From assembly GCA_003024175.1 (NCBI GenBank), contig MDYQ01000055.1, positions 1 through 64,000 of the forward strand: a DNA stretch of 64,000 nucleotides. Reading direction: 5' to 3'. Shown piece after piece: positions 11,693-23,101 of this stretch. Source of the DNA: Planoprotostelium fungivorum. Taxonomy: Eukaryota > Evosea > Variosea > Cavosteliida > Cavosteliaceae. The number at the start of each line of letters is the position of its first letter. Position 1 is the first letter of the stretch. The notes under the pieces are model-generated. The model made no database searches, was not told the DNA's origin, and saw nothing but the letters and a program-made list of their open reading frames with translations. The translations under genes and the position numbers were made by a program.

Positions 11693-12840
11693 TCACGGGC
11701 TGAGCAGGTCCCTACTCTGCGTTAGAGATGATGTACACGTCATCATGTGATGATGATGAAGACTCACGTGGAATCGTGGATCAGCTGCCAGTGGGTTGTA
11801 CTGTCTCTTCTTCTCTGCTTCTGCCATCTCTAAGTCCTTCTGCTTCTGTTCTCTTCTGGCAACTTCCTCGGGATGTCTGGAACCGTAGCCAATGCTGGTT
11901 TTGATGGAAGGGTAGAGATCCAGAACGAGAGTGAGGAGGTAGATGTCAAACACTGTTGAAGAGTTAACGTCGTGATGCATCGTGATGGATGTATGAGACG
12001 GGTGATTGATGATGATGTACGTACGATAAGCGATGGTCCATTCTAAAACGGCGGCAGTTGAAGTCGTTCCGTTGCAATAGGTTCTGTCTGTAACTCCGGC
12101 ATCACCTTTGCAGATGGCATACAAGATACCGAATGCGATGGCCAACACTGATAACGTCAACACCATGGTGACGATGTACTTTTAGACGTCTCACCGATGG
12201 CAACGGAGACGATGACCAACTTGAAGATGGTGTTTCGACGGAGGTGAGCTCGATCTGGATGACCCTTCTTGATGCAGAAGACCTGCAGAGATTGGAAGAG
12301 GGCACTGATGGCAACACCAACGACGAAGACAATGGTTAAGATCCAATGGGCTGTGCCTGCATTTGATTAAGACGATATGATTGGAGATGTGGTTTCGTGA
12401 TGGATAGAACGTAGGGGATACTGTAACTCACTGTGGTTGAAAGCATCAAAGATGGAGAGGAAGAGAAGACCGAAGGCGGCGATAATGCAAGCGACGATGG
12501 AGACGATGGCAAAGTTTCTCTCTCTGCGTCTGGCACCTTTGGGAATGCGGCTCTTGTGTCTCAAGTATCTCTCGGCCAACAATGACAAGACGTAGAATGT
12601 GGCTGTGACCGCACAACCAGGTATAAATAGTTGTTTATGGGCCGCGCCTGAGAGGGTCAGAGGTGGACGTGTCTCAAAGATAATCCCACCGATGTCCGAA
12701 ATGAAAACGATAGTAGCTTCATCCTCCATGTACTGGGGATGCCCCTCAGCTAACCACCATATCAGGAGCGCTGTCAGAGTTGCAAACCAAACGAGGAGGG
12801 ATATAACGGGGGCCCATGCATAACCTAGGAATCTAGACAT
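11693..12840 (-). CDS. Frag1/DRAM/Sfk1-family multi-pass membrane protein
   Basis: The N-terminal exon starts MSRFLGYAWAPVISLLVWFA and contains the family-diagnostic segment ATIVFISDIGGIIFETRPP, equivalent to DRAM 'YISDTG...PE'. Further hydrophobic segments follow: FIPGCAVTATFYVLSLLAE, FAIVSIVACIIAAFGLLFLS, HWILTIVFVVGVAISALFQS and VLAIAFGILYAICKG. The last is TVFDIYLLTLVLDLY-like. This makes about six transmembrane spans. The cytosolic tail is charged (HPEEVARREQKQKDLEMAEA). Relatives act at the plasma membrane, Golgi or lysosome in lipid homeostasis and autophagy; which applies here is not visible. The last intron (51 nt, near 11710-11765) is in phase and lacks stops, so two C-termini a few residues apart are possible. 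The stop lies only 91 bp from that of the convergent Pmp gene. Confidence 0.8.
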
Positions 12841-13424
12841 GATGATGTTGTTTTATAGTATACGTGTGTGCGTGCGTGAGTGATGGGGTGATGATGTGTT
12901 GGTCGTGCTTCTGCTGTTCGTTGATTCTAAAACGGACCCCGCGGCATGTTCGAAAATCGGGCGATATTTCGCTCACTTATGAAATTTTCGGCGCAGTTCT
13001 AGGCGGCCGCTGACCATAAGATGAAGATCCCCCTTAGATTCACCTCTATGTACACTAGAATGTGTGCCGCTTGATCATCTGAATCTCCATCTGTCTCAAT
13101 GTGGAGACGCACAGAGTAATGCGTTGTGGAGAGCGTCATTTGCGTATCACGAAATGAAAATGCTCCAATATGGATCATTTGCGCTTAGAATGTACGTTTC
13201 ACTATTTGTGTGAGGGGTGTGAGTTGCAGACGACATCACAACATGCAAGCTGATATCAACGACCGAATGCTGCTCGAATCGTTCTGTGAGGTATCGATAT
13301 AGACAGTTTACTTCATTTCGGCTTCATTCAATTCATTCATAGCTCGTATATGATCATCATCGATGTCTCCAATTGATTTACGAAGACCGATGTGAATAGC
13401 AAAGACTCTTCTGATACATATGAT
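12841..13424. other. Intergenic region, no gene recognised
   Basis: Holds the leader and promoter of the Frag1/DRAM-like gene and the 3' flank of the next possible minus-strand gene. TG-rich runs at 12855-12905 and no long open frames. I see no RNA gene. Confidence 0.3.
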
Positions 13425-13574
13425 CTACTCCTTCTTGTCGTCTCCCCTCTCAAATTGGTCCTTGGGAAAGATCCTCTTCTTCCCTGATGGTGTTGCCACC
13501 TCTGTCTGCCACAATCCGTACAAGATGATGACGGGTGGAATGAATAGAGGGATTCTCCTCCATTTAATCTTCAT
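13425..13574 (-). CDS. Possible 49-residue single-span membrane protein
   Basis: An uninterrupted ATG-to-TAG frame of 49 codons. The N-terminus is basic (MKIKWRR), then a hydrophobic span IPLFIPPVIILYGLW, then a charged tail VATPSGKKRIFPKDQFERGD ending DDKKE. This is the shape of small mitochondrial inner-membrane or ER subunits, but I recognise no family. It lies between the Frag1/DRAM-like gene and the ATPase 3' end on the same strand. It could be chance, although the charge and hydrophobic layout argue for a real product. Confidence 0.45.
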   Translation of the reverse strand: MKIKWRRIPLFIPPVIILYGLWQTEVATPSGKKRIFPKDQFERGDDKKE

Positions 13575-13740
13575 GGTAGCTGTTGATTTCCGATGTGATG
13601 ATGATCACATCGCATCGTTGTTGTAGAGATAATTTCCACTTTTATTTCGCATAACGCATTATGACAGAGATCCACTCTCATCGAAGAACATGAGAAAAAA
13701 ATCGTTCCATCTTTATCATAGACACCGATGAAGTGAACGT

Positions 13741-16700
13741 CTACCACATACACTTGCTGTATATCGTATTTGGCCACGTCCTCGCGGCCCATTTTCTCAG
13801 CTCGTCCATCACCAAGATGAAAGTTGCGAAGCCCAACGGAATGAACCAACAGTCCACTGGAATTGGTCTGTCACCATCATCAGATTTCCATCATCATCCA
13901 CGTGTTGCATCTCACCTCGAACCAAAGACGTTGTTGAGGAAGGGTAGATAGATGGCCAAGATGGCCAAGACGAGAGCGATGAGAATGGCACCGATGAGCG
14001 TGATGTTTCTGCTCTCCTTCTTCCAGGGAGGGTGTTGAATGATGGACAACTGTCTCGTGCGAATGGATAACAGATTGCCCCACTGCCATCACTTCAGAAC
14101 AAGGTTCAAGTTTGTAGATGAATCACCTGGCAGATGACTAGGGTGATGAAGAAGACAGATTGGGCGACGTTGTTAAATTCGGTCAGTTGATCACCCGTGT
14201 ATCCTTTGTATCCATCGGTGTACAGCTCGTACGTCAAAAATAGATCGCCTAGATCACCATCAGAACCCTCCCTTACGGATAAAAGAAGATAAAATTCTCA
14301 CGCGGGGCGAGGCCGGCGTATTTGTAGTAGTAATAAAAGTACATAAAGTAGGCAGATAAGGTTTCAATGATACCAATGAACAGGTAAGCCATGGTTAAGA
14401 GCCTCCAATTGACCAATCGATCACCACCGGTGCCTCTCGGCTTCCTCTTCATCAGATCCGCCTCTGCTTTCTCCTGCGAGGGTGTCATCAAGTGGTGAGA
14501 GTTTCTCATCTCGGTCATGAGTCGAGTGATGACAAGAGGGTAGATCGATCGAGTGAAGGGGAGACGTAAGTGAGATGTCTTACCTGGATGAGAGAGAGGG
14601 AGGGTGCGATATCTGTACCGACGCAGATCCAGATCATGAGGAAGGAGCTGAGAGGGAGGGGTAACCCTAGCAACACGTTACCCAACACGGGAGTCAATTC
14701 CGAGAAACTTCCGGCGGGAAGGAGGTACAAGATGACCTGAGCTCATCGTCATCATCATCGTCATCATCATTGCACTCACCTTCTTTAAATTTTCAAAGAC
14801 GAGTCTTCCGTACTTGATTCCAGTGACGACAGAAGAGAAGTTGGAATCCAACAGAATGATATCGGCTGCCTCTCTCGCTACCTCCGAACCTGATCCCATG
14901 GCGACACCGACGTTGGCTTGTTTCAGAGCGGGGGCATCGTTCACACCATCACCTGGTACATCGTAAATACAATAAAATCCATTTGAAATCATTTTAATTC
15001 AAATAGAAAGGCTCACCGGTGACAGCGACGACACTTCCCAGTCTCTGGCATTCCTTTACGATACGTAATTTGTGCTCCGGTAGAGTTCGGGCGAAAACGA
15101 TCTCTCTGTGGGACAAGACCCAGTCCCAGGTTTCCTCCTCGAAGTGAACCAGATCTGTACCCTTGATGGCGATACCGTACTCGGCACTGGAGACGGAAAA
15201 GTCGTGTAGATCTAAATGAAACGAGTCTTCCTCTTCTGGTTTCTTGCCCTTCGCTCTCCTCCTCTCTGTACGATGTCATCATCGTCATCATCATGTGTCG
15301 TGTCATCATCATCATGTGTGATGACGTCATCGCTCGTCATACCTTCAGCTTGTTTCTTGGCGGCTAAAATTTCTTTCGTGGCTTCTTGTTCAGAATAGTA
15401 CATCACACGATCGTACGTTATGATTCCAACTTGTCTCGCGATGGCAACAGCCGTGGTGGGGTGATCACCCGTCACCATCATGACCTGTCGAGATGTCAAT
15501 ATGACGTCCGTCTACAACGTTGTAGATGAACCGCTTCACCTTCACTCCGGCTTCGTGACAGGTCTGAACGGATCCCAGTACTTCTGGTTTGGGGGGATCC
15601 ATCAGTGAGATCAACCCAACGAAAACCAACTTTGACGTGGGAAAATTCAACTTGAAGATGTCAGACGATAGGATGAAACAGATTCACTTGTACCTCGTCG
15701 GCCTTGTAGGCGTAATCGTACGTGTACTTTGCCGTGTTGAGTTCTTTTCTGCAGAGAGCTAAGACTCTCTCTCCACCTCCACCCAATTTCTCTTGTGTGG
15801 CGACGATTTTCGAGCAGATCTCTGGTGTCAAGAGTTCGTCTTCTCCTTCTGCGTTGACGTAGCGCTTGCAGCGATCTAACATCATCTCGGCGGCACCTGC
15901 GACGAGTCAGTCGCCATCGATGATGTTGATGATCATCCGCATCGTGATGGACGATGATGACGATCGTGGCGATCGTGATGGCTCACCCTTCATGATCAAA
16001 AGTGGTTTATCACTGCCGGGTTGCTTGTGAATAGAAAGCATCCACTTGTTCTTCGAATTGAAGGGTACCTCACACAACTTTGGATAAGCTGCACGGTTTC
16101 CTGCCCTTCCTTCACTCTTACGTCACATCTCCTCCACTCACCGTCTGCATCTCCGTATTCGGCGGCAAAGTAGAGCATGGCTGTGTCACTGGCGTCACCC
16201 ATAACGCTTCTCTCTCTGACGCTCAAGCTCTTCCTCTCGGTAGAGTCCGTGAAGACAGCACGGTTGCACAGGCTGAGACCGCGAGTGATCTGAGTGAAGA
16301 GGGGAGTGTTGGCCACCCTCAGTCTCTGCATCTCTTCGACGCTCTCGATGAGTTCGAGACCTGAAGATGAGGTCAGAATTCCGTCTACAACGTTGTAGAT
16401 CGTCACCGAGTAATAATCGTACGACTTGCATCTTGTTCTGGGTGAGGGTGCCGGTCTTGTCTGAGGCGATGACGTCTACTGATCCCAACGTCTCCACGGT
16501 GGGCAGACTCTTCACTAAAACTTGTGCCTTAGACATCCTCTTTGCCACGACGGTCAGCGTGAGCGTGACTGAGATGGGAAGTCCTTCTGGAATGTAAGCG
16601 ACAATGCAAGAGATGACGTTGCTGATGATGGCGGCCCAGTTGAGAAATCCCTGGAAAATTTCAGCGTTGTAGATGGAATTTCAAAATGTCTCACGGCGTG

Positions 16701-17968
16701 GGAGGTACGTAACCATGCCAACCAGATGATGAAGAGCGTGAGACCGGTCGCCAGGGCGAGCGAGGCGATGATTGTGACGAATCGGTTGATTTCTTTCTTC
16801 AGAGTGGCAGCTTCACCAGAGTCTGCGGATGCCATGGATGTGATCTGTCCCATGACCGAATGATTACCGGTGTTGATGATGAGACCTTTGGCACCACCTA
16901 TCTCTCATTATTTTCGAGATCTAGATGATGGATGATGCAAGATCGACGATGGAATCAGGTGATGATCGAGTGTGAGTTCGATGACTCTCACCTTCTACAA
17001 CGCTGGTACCCATGAAAGCAACGTTGTGTGATTCCATAAAGTTTTCGTTCGTCTCCTTGATGGTGCCCTGGATGGGCTCAGACTCTCCAGTCAGGGCGGA
17101 CTGATCGGTCTTCAGACCATCGACGGACAGCAGCCTCAAATCGGCGGGAACTTTCGCGCCGAGAGTTAAGAGGACGACGTCACCGGGGACGAGTTCGCTG
17201 GCGGGTAGCTGTCGAAGGATGTGAGTATGAGATGATGTGAAAATGAGATGATGGATGGTGGAGAGATGTGTCACCTCTTTCGTCTGTCCATCTCGAAGGA
17301 CGACGGCGGCAGATGGAAGCATGCGACCGATGGATTTCATCACGGATGAACTACTCCAATCTTGGTATGCATTGAAGATGCCCTGTAAGAGGATGACGAT
17401 CCAGAGGACGATGGCCACTCCGAGGTTGATGGCTTGGGGTGCATCGCCTCCCAGAGGTTGGTAGCAGATGACCAACAAGATGGATGCGGGCCACAGGACG
17501 GCGCCGAAGCCACCAAAGAAGTAGAGGAAGATGCGAAGGGCTCTGGATGGTTTGTGAGGGACGATGGTGTTGGGTCCGTGTCTGGCTCTCTTCGAAGCGA
17601 CCTGTGACTCGCTGAGACCCTTCTCTAAGTTGGTTTCGAGTTGTTCTGCGAGTTGGTCGAGGGGCGTAAGGTGGAATGTGACCTGTGAGACCGTCAATGT
17701 CAATGCATTCAGGGGTGCATGTAAATGTCTTCACCTCTTGTTCGAGGTGAGGTTGTGGCTGTGCAGGTGGGGCACTACTCGTCTTCTGAAGGCTCTTTCT
17801 GCCCTCGATGGAGTTCCTCTGAATGTCCAATGATGTGCGCCCGATGGCCTTACGAGCATTGTTCTCGTTGATTTCTTGTTGCCTCCTTCTAAAGTCCACA
17901 GAAATGCGTCCCTGATCGGTCGAAGCTCTGACGACCTGAGGCGATGAATCCAAATTCTGCTTCTTCAT
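13741..17968 (-). CDS. P-type cation ATPase, Na,K/H,K-ATPase alpha-like (type IIC)
   Basis: The canonical P-ATPase order is present. After a basic N-terminus ([20 protein letters not shown]), [20 protein letters not shown] opens the cation-ATPase N domain. The actuator loop has [11 protein letters not shown] (about 17070). M4 has the PEGL motif just before [20 protein letters not shown]. The phosphorylation site is [12 protein letters not shown] (about 16430-16465), followed by [35 protein letters not shown] and [10 protein letters not shown] (about 14940). M5-M6 read SELTPVLG and [12 protein letters not shown], which retain the Glu and Asp used for cation binding in the IIC group. The C-terminus is [16 protein letters not shown], as in animal alpha subunits. 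It pumps monovalent cations across the plasma or a vacuolar membrane. The ion pair cannot be fixed from sequence alone, and no beta subunit gene lies nearby. Two introns carry perfect TCTACAACGTTGTAGA palindromes. Confidence 0.9.
15511..15526. repeat. Perfect 16-bp intronic palindrome TCTACAACGTTGTAGA
   Basis: Located in an intron of the P-type ATPase gene, just beside the exon encoding [10 protein letters not shown]. Confidence 0.9.
16384..16399. repeat. Perfect 16-bp intronic palindrome TCTACAACGTTGTAGA
   Basis: Second copy in the ATPase gene, in the intron immediately downstream (on the minus strand) of the [11 protein letters not shown] exon. Confidence 0.9.
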
Positions 17969-18558
17969 CTTGATAGAAGCCTCTTGTTCGTGTAGGGTCG
18001 CGCCAGCTGGCTGCTGTGTGATGAGAGACTAAACGCTAAAACCCACTCTCCGAACCTCCCCCGAAAAAAAAGTACGACGGCGTATTAATTACACCATTCT
18101 GTCACAGCAAAACGTTCAAGCCCGCCCGTCAGACTGCTCGATCATGAGCATCAGACCACCCCGAAGAAGATAGACTACCTCCGAAGTCATGCTGCTGCAG
18201 CTGAGCCTCCCATTCTTCCTTTTCTCTCCCTTCCAACGGAGACAACGGAAAAGAAAACACACGGAGCGGGACATCATCACGGCAAGCTAACGCGATGATG
18301 ATTTTGCAAATATCAGCTCATAGAACTCAAGTATCTCGTTGTGAGGAACTGACGCTTTCAAAGGCGACGATACTTCGGTTTTTGTAGAGGGAGGATGCCA
18401 AGGGCTGTCTCGTCTGCTTTGTCCGTTTTTCATCCAAATGTCAGTTGAAAACGGACCTTTTGCACGTGATGTGATCATCGTCAGAGACGAGTCACCGCAT
18501 CGTCCACATCCTCCACACGAACCAAAGACCTCTCATACTCTTTCTATTCTCCAACTGT
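17969..18558. other. Intergenic region, no gene recognised
   Basis: Contains the upstream region of the ATPase gene and the 3' flank of the DnaJ gene, both on the minus strand. A poly-A run (AAAAAAAA) at about 18065 and a 63-codon minus-strand open frame (18478-18287) have no recognisable features. Confidence 0.3.
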
Positions 18559-20076
18559 TTACTGCTGCTGGCAAGAGACGCCTCTGGGTCCTCCCTCTTC
18601 TTCATCATCTTCATCATCTTCCTCGTAGGCGTCCCTGCCGCCCCTCTTTCTGTTGCCTCCCAAGTTGACTTCGGCCTTGCCGAGCGTCACCTTCTCGTGT
18701 TCTCCACTGACCTGCACGGTGGGAGCCTTACCCAAAGCCTGCTCTAGACCCTGATGACGTCAGATGACGTCACGTACGTAATGTACGTACCGCAAAGGTG
18801 GCGGGCTTGAGAGAACCGTCCGCTGGGAACTCGATGTCGAATTTGATGAGCAGCCTTCCCTTCTCAAAGATGTTGCCGTTGGTAGGCATACCTTCCCCTT
18901 CGATGCTCTTGACATCTCCAGGTCTGATGATCTCTCCTGCTCATGACATGAGCTCTCGTCATCGTCATGAGAAAGTGTGACTCACCTGGCTGGGAGTTGA
19001 CCAAGAGGATTCTCTTGTCTAAATGCTCCACGGTGAAGTGAACGCCGGTCAGAGCTTCGATGAGACCGATCTTTTTCGTCATGATGAGGTCGTTGCCCTC
19101 TCTGGAGAAGGTGGGGTGAGCTTCCACTTGGAGGACTAAGATGATGTCTCCGGGGACGATGTCCGGGTGCTGATCTCCCTCTCCACTGAAGGTGATTCTC
19201 TGACCGTCTCTCATTCCGGGGTCGATGTAGACGTCCAACATCTGATGATGGATGAGCATGCGACGATAGAGGATGATGATGATTACCTTCGTCTCCTCCT
19301 TGATCTTGTTTCCGGCACAAGTCTTGCACCTGTCTTTGGGACGGATGACTTCTCCTTCACCATCGCAGCTCCTGCATTTCTCCTGCAGCTGTTGGACCAT
19401 GCCGAAGCCGAGGTGTCTGAGAGAGGTCTGAACACCAGATCCCTCGCAGTGTGTGCACTTCATGGAGCCACCGACCTTGTTCGTTCCCTTTCTATTCCAA
19501 CATCAGATCTCAAAGCGGTGACCGATGATCATTATCACAACGATATGCGAGAGATCATGTATGAGACGTACCCGTTACAACCTCCGCAGAGTGCCTGCTT
19601 TGTGTGAGAGAACTTGGTCTGCTTTCCTTTGTACACATCTTCGAGGGTAACACCGAAGGCGAAGCCTCTGTCCTTTCCCTTCCTCTTTTGTCCTGGGCGA
19701 GGTCCTCCTCTTCCACCTCGTGCTCCTCCAAATGGGAAGCCACCGCCGAAAATGTGAGAGAACAAATCGTCTTGATCCATGCCACCACCTCCATCGCGCA
19801 GACCCTCTTCTCCGTATTGGTCGTACGTCTGTCTCTTCTCTTCATCATTGAGAATCTCATAAGCAAAACTGATCTCCTTGAACTGACGCGGGATTAGAGG
19901 GTATAGAAGAGAAGATAGATTTCTACCTTGTCTGCAGTGTCAGGGTTCTTGTCTGGGTGATACTTCATGGCCAACTTTCTGTATGCCTTGGTGATCTCCT
20001 GAGGAGTGGCCGTTGTGGGCACGCCCAAAATCTCATAGAGCTTCGTGTTATCGACAGCTTGACCTCTTCGTGGCAT
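18559..20076 (-). CDS. Type I DnaJ/Hsp40 co-chaperone (DNAJA/Ydj1-like) with CaaX box
   Basis: The J domain reads [20 protein letters not shown] with the HPD tripeptide in [11 protein letters not shown] Gly-rich region follows ([19 protein letters not shown]). Next come four CxxCxGxG zinc repeats: [23 protein letters not shown] and CKTCAGNK. The substrate-binding domains read [20 protein letters not shown], then [15 protein letters not shown] and [15 protein letters not shown]. The tail is acidic and ends SCQQQ, a CaaX box whose terminal Gln favours farnesylation, as in Ydj1 (CASQ) and DNAJA1. It stimulates Hsp70 ATPase in the cytosol and on membranes. The stop TAA is at 18559-18561. Introns split the J domain and the zinc region. 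Confidence 0.93.
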
Positions 20077-20800
20077 GTCTATCGATCACAGTGAGAAGAT
20101 TAGACGACATCGAGTGATATTCTACATCGTCTCGAGAGATAGATAGAACGATTAGAAGATGTTTCTACCTGATGATTTGTGGGAGGGGAATGATCCTCAG
20201 CAGACGGAAGAAAAATCCAGGAAGGGAGGAAGCAGACCAAATATTTGGGTCAATAATCAGGGAAGGAACAGCACTAACACTCGATGGACATCTAACTGAG
20301 AGCCACTCGGAGAACCAGGTCTTCGTAGATATTTATCCACGATCATATCGCTTTTGCTGCCGGTCAACGAAGCCTCGATCATCATCACCGCCATCATCAC
20401 GAGTAAGAGAAAAGATGTAGACCGTCACGTCTGCCTAAAAAATCCCTGAACCAAGCATGGATGAGGGTATGTTATGCTGTACAATAAATTGGGGATCGAA
20501 TCAACTATTTCAAGAAGGATGTTCCTGCCCAGTTCTTAAAAGATGATATGCGTCAGACATCCCCAGTGTGAATCAAAGCACTATCTCGTGCTACGCTGAT
20601 TCTGTGGCTCAGGTTTACGAACCATAAATATCACCATACTTTAAATCCAATTTTAAATCGCTTATCCGATGACAACTCAACTCGTTCCATCTCATTCTCA
20701 TCGACACGATCTCATCTCATCTTCCACGTCGCAGTTCTTTTATTACAGACGATGCCCCCCGACGCTCTTCTCTCTCGACACAAAGTGGCACTTGATCTCT
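20077..20800. other. Intergenic region between the DnaJ and E2F genes
   Basis: Serves as DnaJ promoter and E2F 3' flank. I looked for heat-shock elements upstream of the DnaJ start. GAA/TTC blocks occur at about 20152-20166 but not in the 5-bp phased array an HSE needs. No gene recognised. Confidence 0.35.
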
Positions 20801-22822
20801 TCATCCAAACAGACCTGTGTCCTCCGTGTAGAAATCAGATATCCCCTCTCCTTCCATGATCGTGAAATATTCGTCCGTCTCCGGAGGCGGTGCGATGCGT
20901 ACAAGTGCTTCCGTCTCGTAGTGCATGTCTTTAGGGTTTAACTGGAAATCCTCAGAATCTTCCCGGGAACATCGTGAGGAACTCACCGATATACCCTCTT
21001 CCAAGAATTGTGTCGTGTCTGTGGTGGGTGCAGGTGCAGGCGCCTCGGAGCTGACGAGATAGACATCGATAGCTGCCCCGTTTTCGCTCTGCAAGAAGAT
21101 CTGGTACCTCCTGTCTCCACCGTCCATACCCTGAGAAAATTGAGTGAAAACTGTCAGACTACAACCTGCCACCTCGTCCGGGTCAGGCACTTCGAGCCGG
21201 GTGCCGGCCGGAGCTTTTATCGCGATGAGCGTCTGATTCTCCATCCCGGGTAAATTCCGCACGTCGTCGTGCGTAATGTACGCCCACCTACACGGCGTGA
21301 GACGTAGATCTCGATGAAATCTCGCGACGAAGACCCACTTGGAGTGTTGATAGTCTTCGACCATTTGTTTGAGACTCTGCTGCGTGTTTCGTGTCTTCTC
21401 GTCTTCTACTGCCTCTTGCCTTCTCAGGTCTTCAATTTGTAATTTCAACTCTTCTATCTTCTGTCTCTCCTGAGGGGTACACAGTCCAGATCCCCTCGTG
21501 TGACGTCAGATGATGAATGAAGTGAACGTGAATGAATGAAGAGTGAAGGTGAATGAATGAGAAGTGAAGGTGAATGAATGAAATGTGAAGGTGAAGGTGA
21601 ATTGTTCCTTTCAATGGGAGAAGATGCGATTGTGTTATGTGTCTCGTAAACGGAAGAACAGATGACGTGTATCGATGAGGTTCTGTATGACGTGCACGTC
21701 GATCACAGACATCATCATCATCTCACCTCCAATGTATGTGATTTTTCGATTTCTTTTCAATGAGATTGATCCCCTCGAGAACATTTGTGATATCATAAAT
21801 TCTTCTCTTCTGCACTCCCAACTGCACCGCACAGTCGTTCAGATCTACAACTCCCTCGGGTACGCCCCGCACGAGATCAGTGAATCTACAACGGTTCAAT
21901 GATTTGAGACGGCGGGTTGTAGATGGATCACCTCTTGGTCAGGAGAGACAGAGAGGAATCAAATCGGCTGGTCTTCTCGTCTCCCTCTTCACCGGCTGCT
22001 TCTGCTACAGAGGTCCTGTGACGATCTTCAGTCATCCATCATCACCATCATCTCTTAAAACATTCACCTCTTTGTGGCAGCGGGTCTACCTGCTGCGAAA
22101 AGTCAACATCGCCGTCGTCAATGACATGATGTCGGAAGAGATGAAGCTCACCTTTTTTCTTCGATGCGGCCGGGGCCTTCTGGTTGACCACAGGATACAT
22201 CATTTGAACGTTCGAAGTCGTGTTGTTGATGGACGAAGTGGCCATGGGGTCAGACAGAGATGGATCGGGTACTCGCATCACGTTCTCCGCATGAGTCCCA
22301 TTGTTGTTGCTCACTTTGGCCACTTTCTTTGGTCTGGCATGATTCGATGTCGATGGAGTGACGGGAAGTGAAGGTAAGGGCGTGGGGAGAATAGAGGCTT
22401 TAGACGGTGGTTGGGGTTTCGATTTACTCCTGTCCGATGGTAATATCATCTCGTACGTAGTTGGAACAGATTGGACGTATCGATCTCCGGGGTCGGGGAG
22501 ATTCTCTTCATCGATGAACTTCGATTCGATGACTTTCCGTTTCTGAGAAGATGCAATCTGATGGAAGGTCACTTGGGTGACGTTGCAGGAGAGAATAAAT
22601 AGAGGACTTCTGCGAGGGAAGTGGAGATCGATTTCCGTTCATTGCAGGTGATATCGTGGCGATATGGAAAGACGAACTTACCGTAGGTTCTATCTGTTCT
22701 GAAAGCAGTCCCTCTCCGTGTGCGCTAGCGTAGGACTGCCGAAAGAGGTCATTTTGGTTCTCTGGTGAGCTAGGTGGTGACTGCATCAGACTAGCTGATA
22801 TAGATGATCCGCCAGAAGACAT
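20801..22822 (-). CDS. E2F: E2F-family cell-cycle transcription factor
   Basis: The winged-helix DNA-binding domain is split by an intron. [13 protein letters not shown] joins [20 protein letters not shown], then the family signature [20 protein letters not shown] and KSKNHIHW. A coiled coil follows ([20 protein letters not shown]). The marked-box domain reads [20 protein letters not shown], then [17 protein letters not shown] and [14 protein letters not shown]. About 200 residues before the DNA-binding domain are Ser/Pro/Lys-rich with no fold recognised. The acidic C-terminus ([20 protein letters not shown]) sits where animal E2F1-5 bind retinoblastoma protein. It should bind DNA with a DP partner and control S-phase genes. 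The 46-nt intron at 21931-21886 carries TCTACAAC and GTTGTAGA arms at its two ends, with the 3' splice AG inside one arm. Confidence 0.92.
21514..21606. repeat. GTGAATGAATGAA-type minisatellite in an E2F intron
   Basis: Three to four degenerate units of about 30 bp built from GAAGGTGAATGAATGA. Composition and intronic setting resemble the array at 1198-1390, again on the sense strand opposite the gene. Confidence 0.8.
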
Positions 22823-23101
22823 ATTTTGAACTATTTATCCACGTTATGTCCAGCCCACCCTCAAAATGCGATGATCTGAGACTGCGGTTTGTCTACCATT
22901 GTAGATTCAATGAATTCATCTCTGTTTTATTTTCTCCTGCGAACCTCAGTCACAGACGATATAGACAAGCTCACAACTCAGAATGAAAGGATAACGTGTT
23001 CATATACAGGTTCTGAAGACGGGCACCAATGGTCTCAGCCATCGTATGATCGTTTCAGACATGACACTCATCGACCTCGTCTATAGAAAATCTATTTTAT
23101 C

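Noticed and set aside
20140-20170. Heat-shock element upstream of the DnaJ gene
   Set aside because: GAA and TTC blocks are present but not in the 5-bp phasing an HSE requires.
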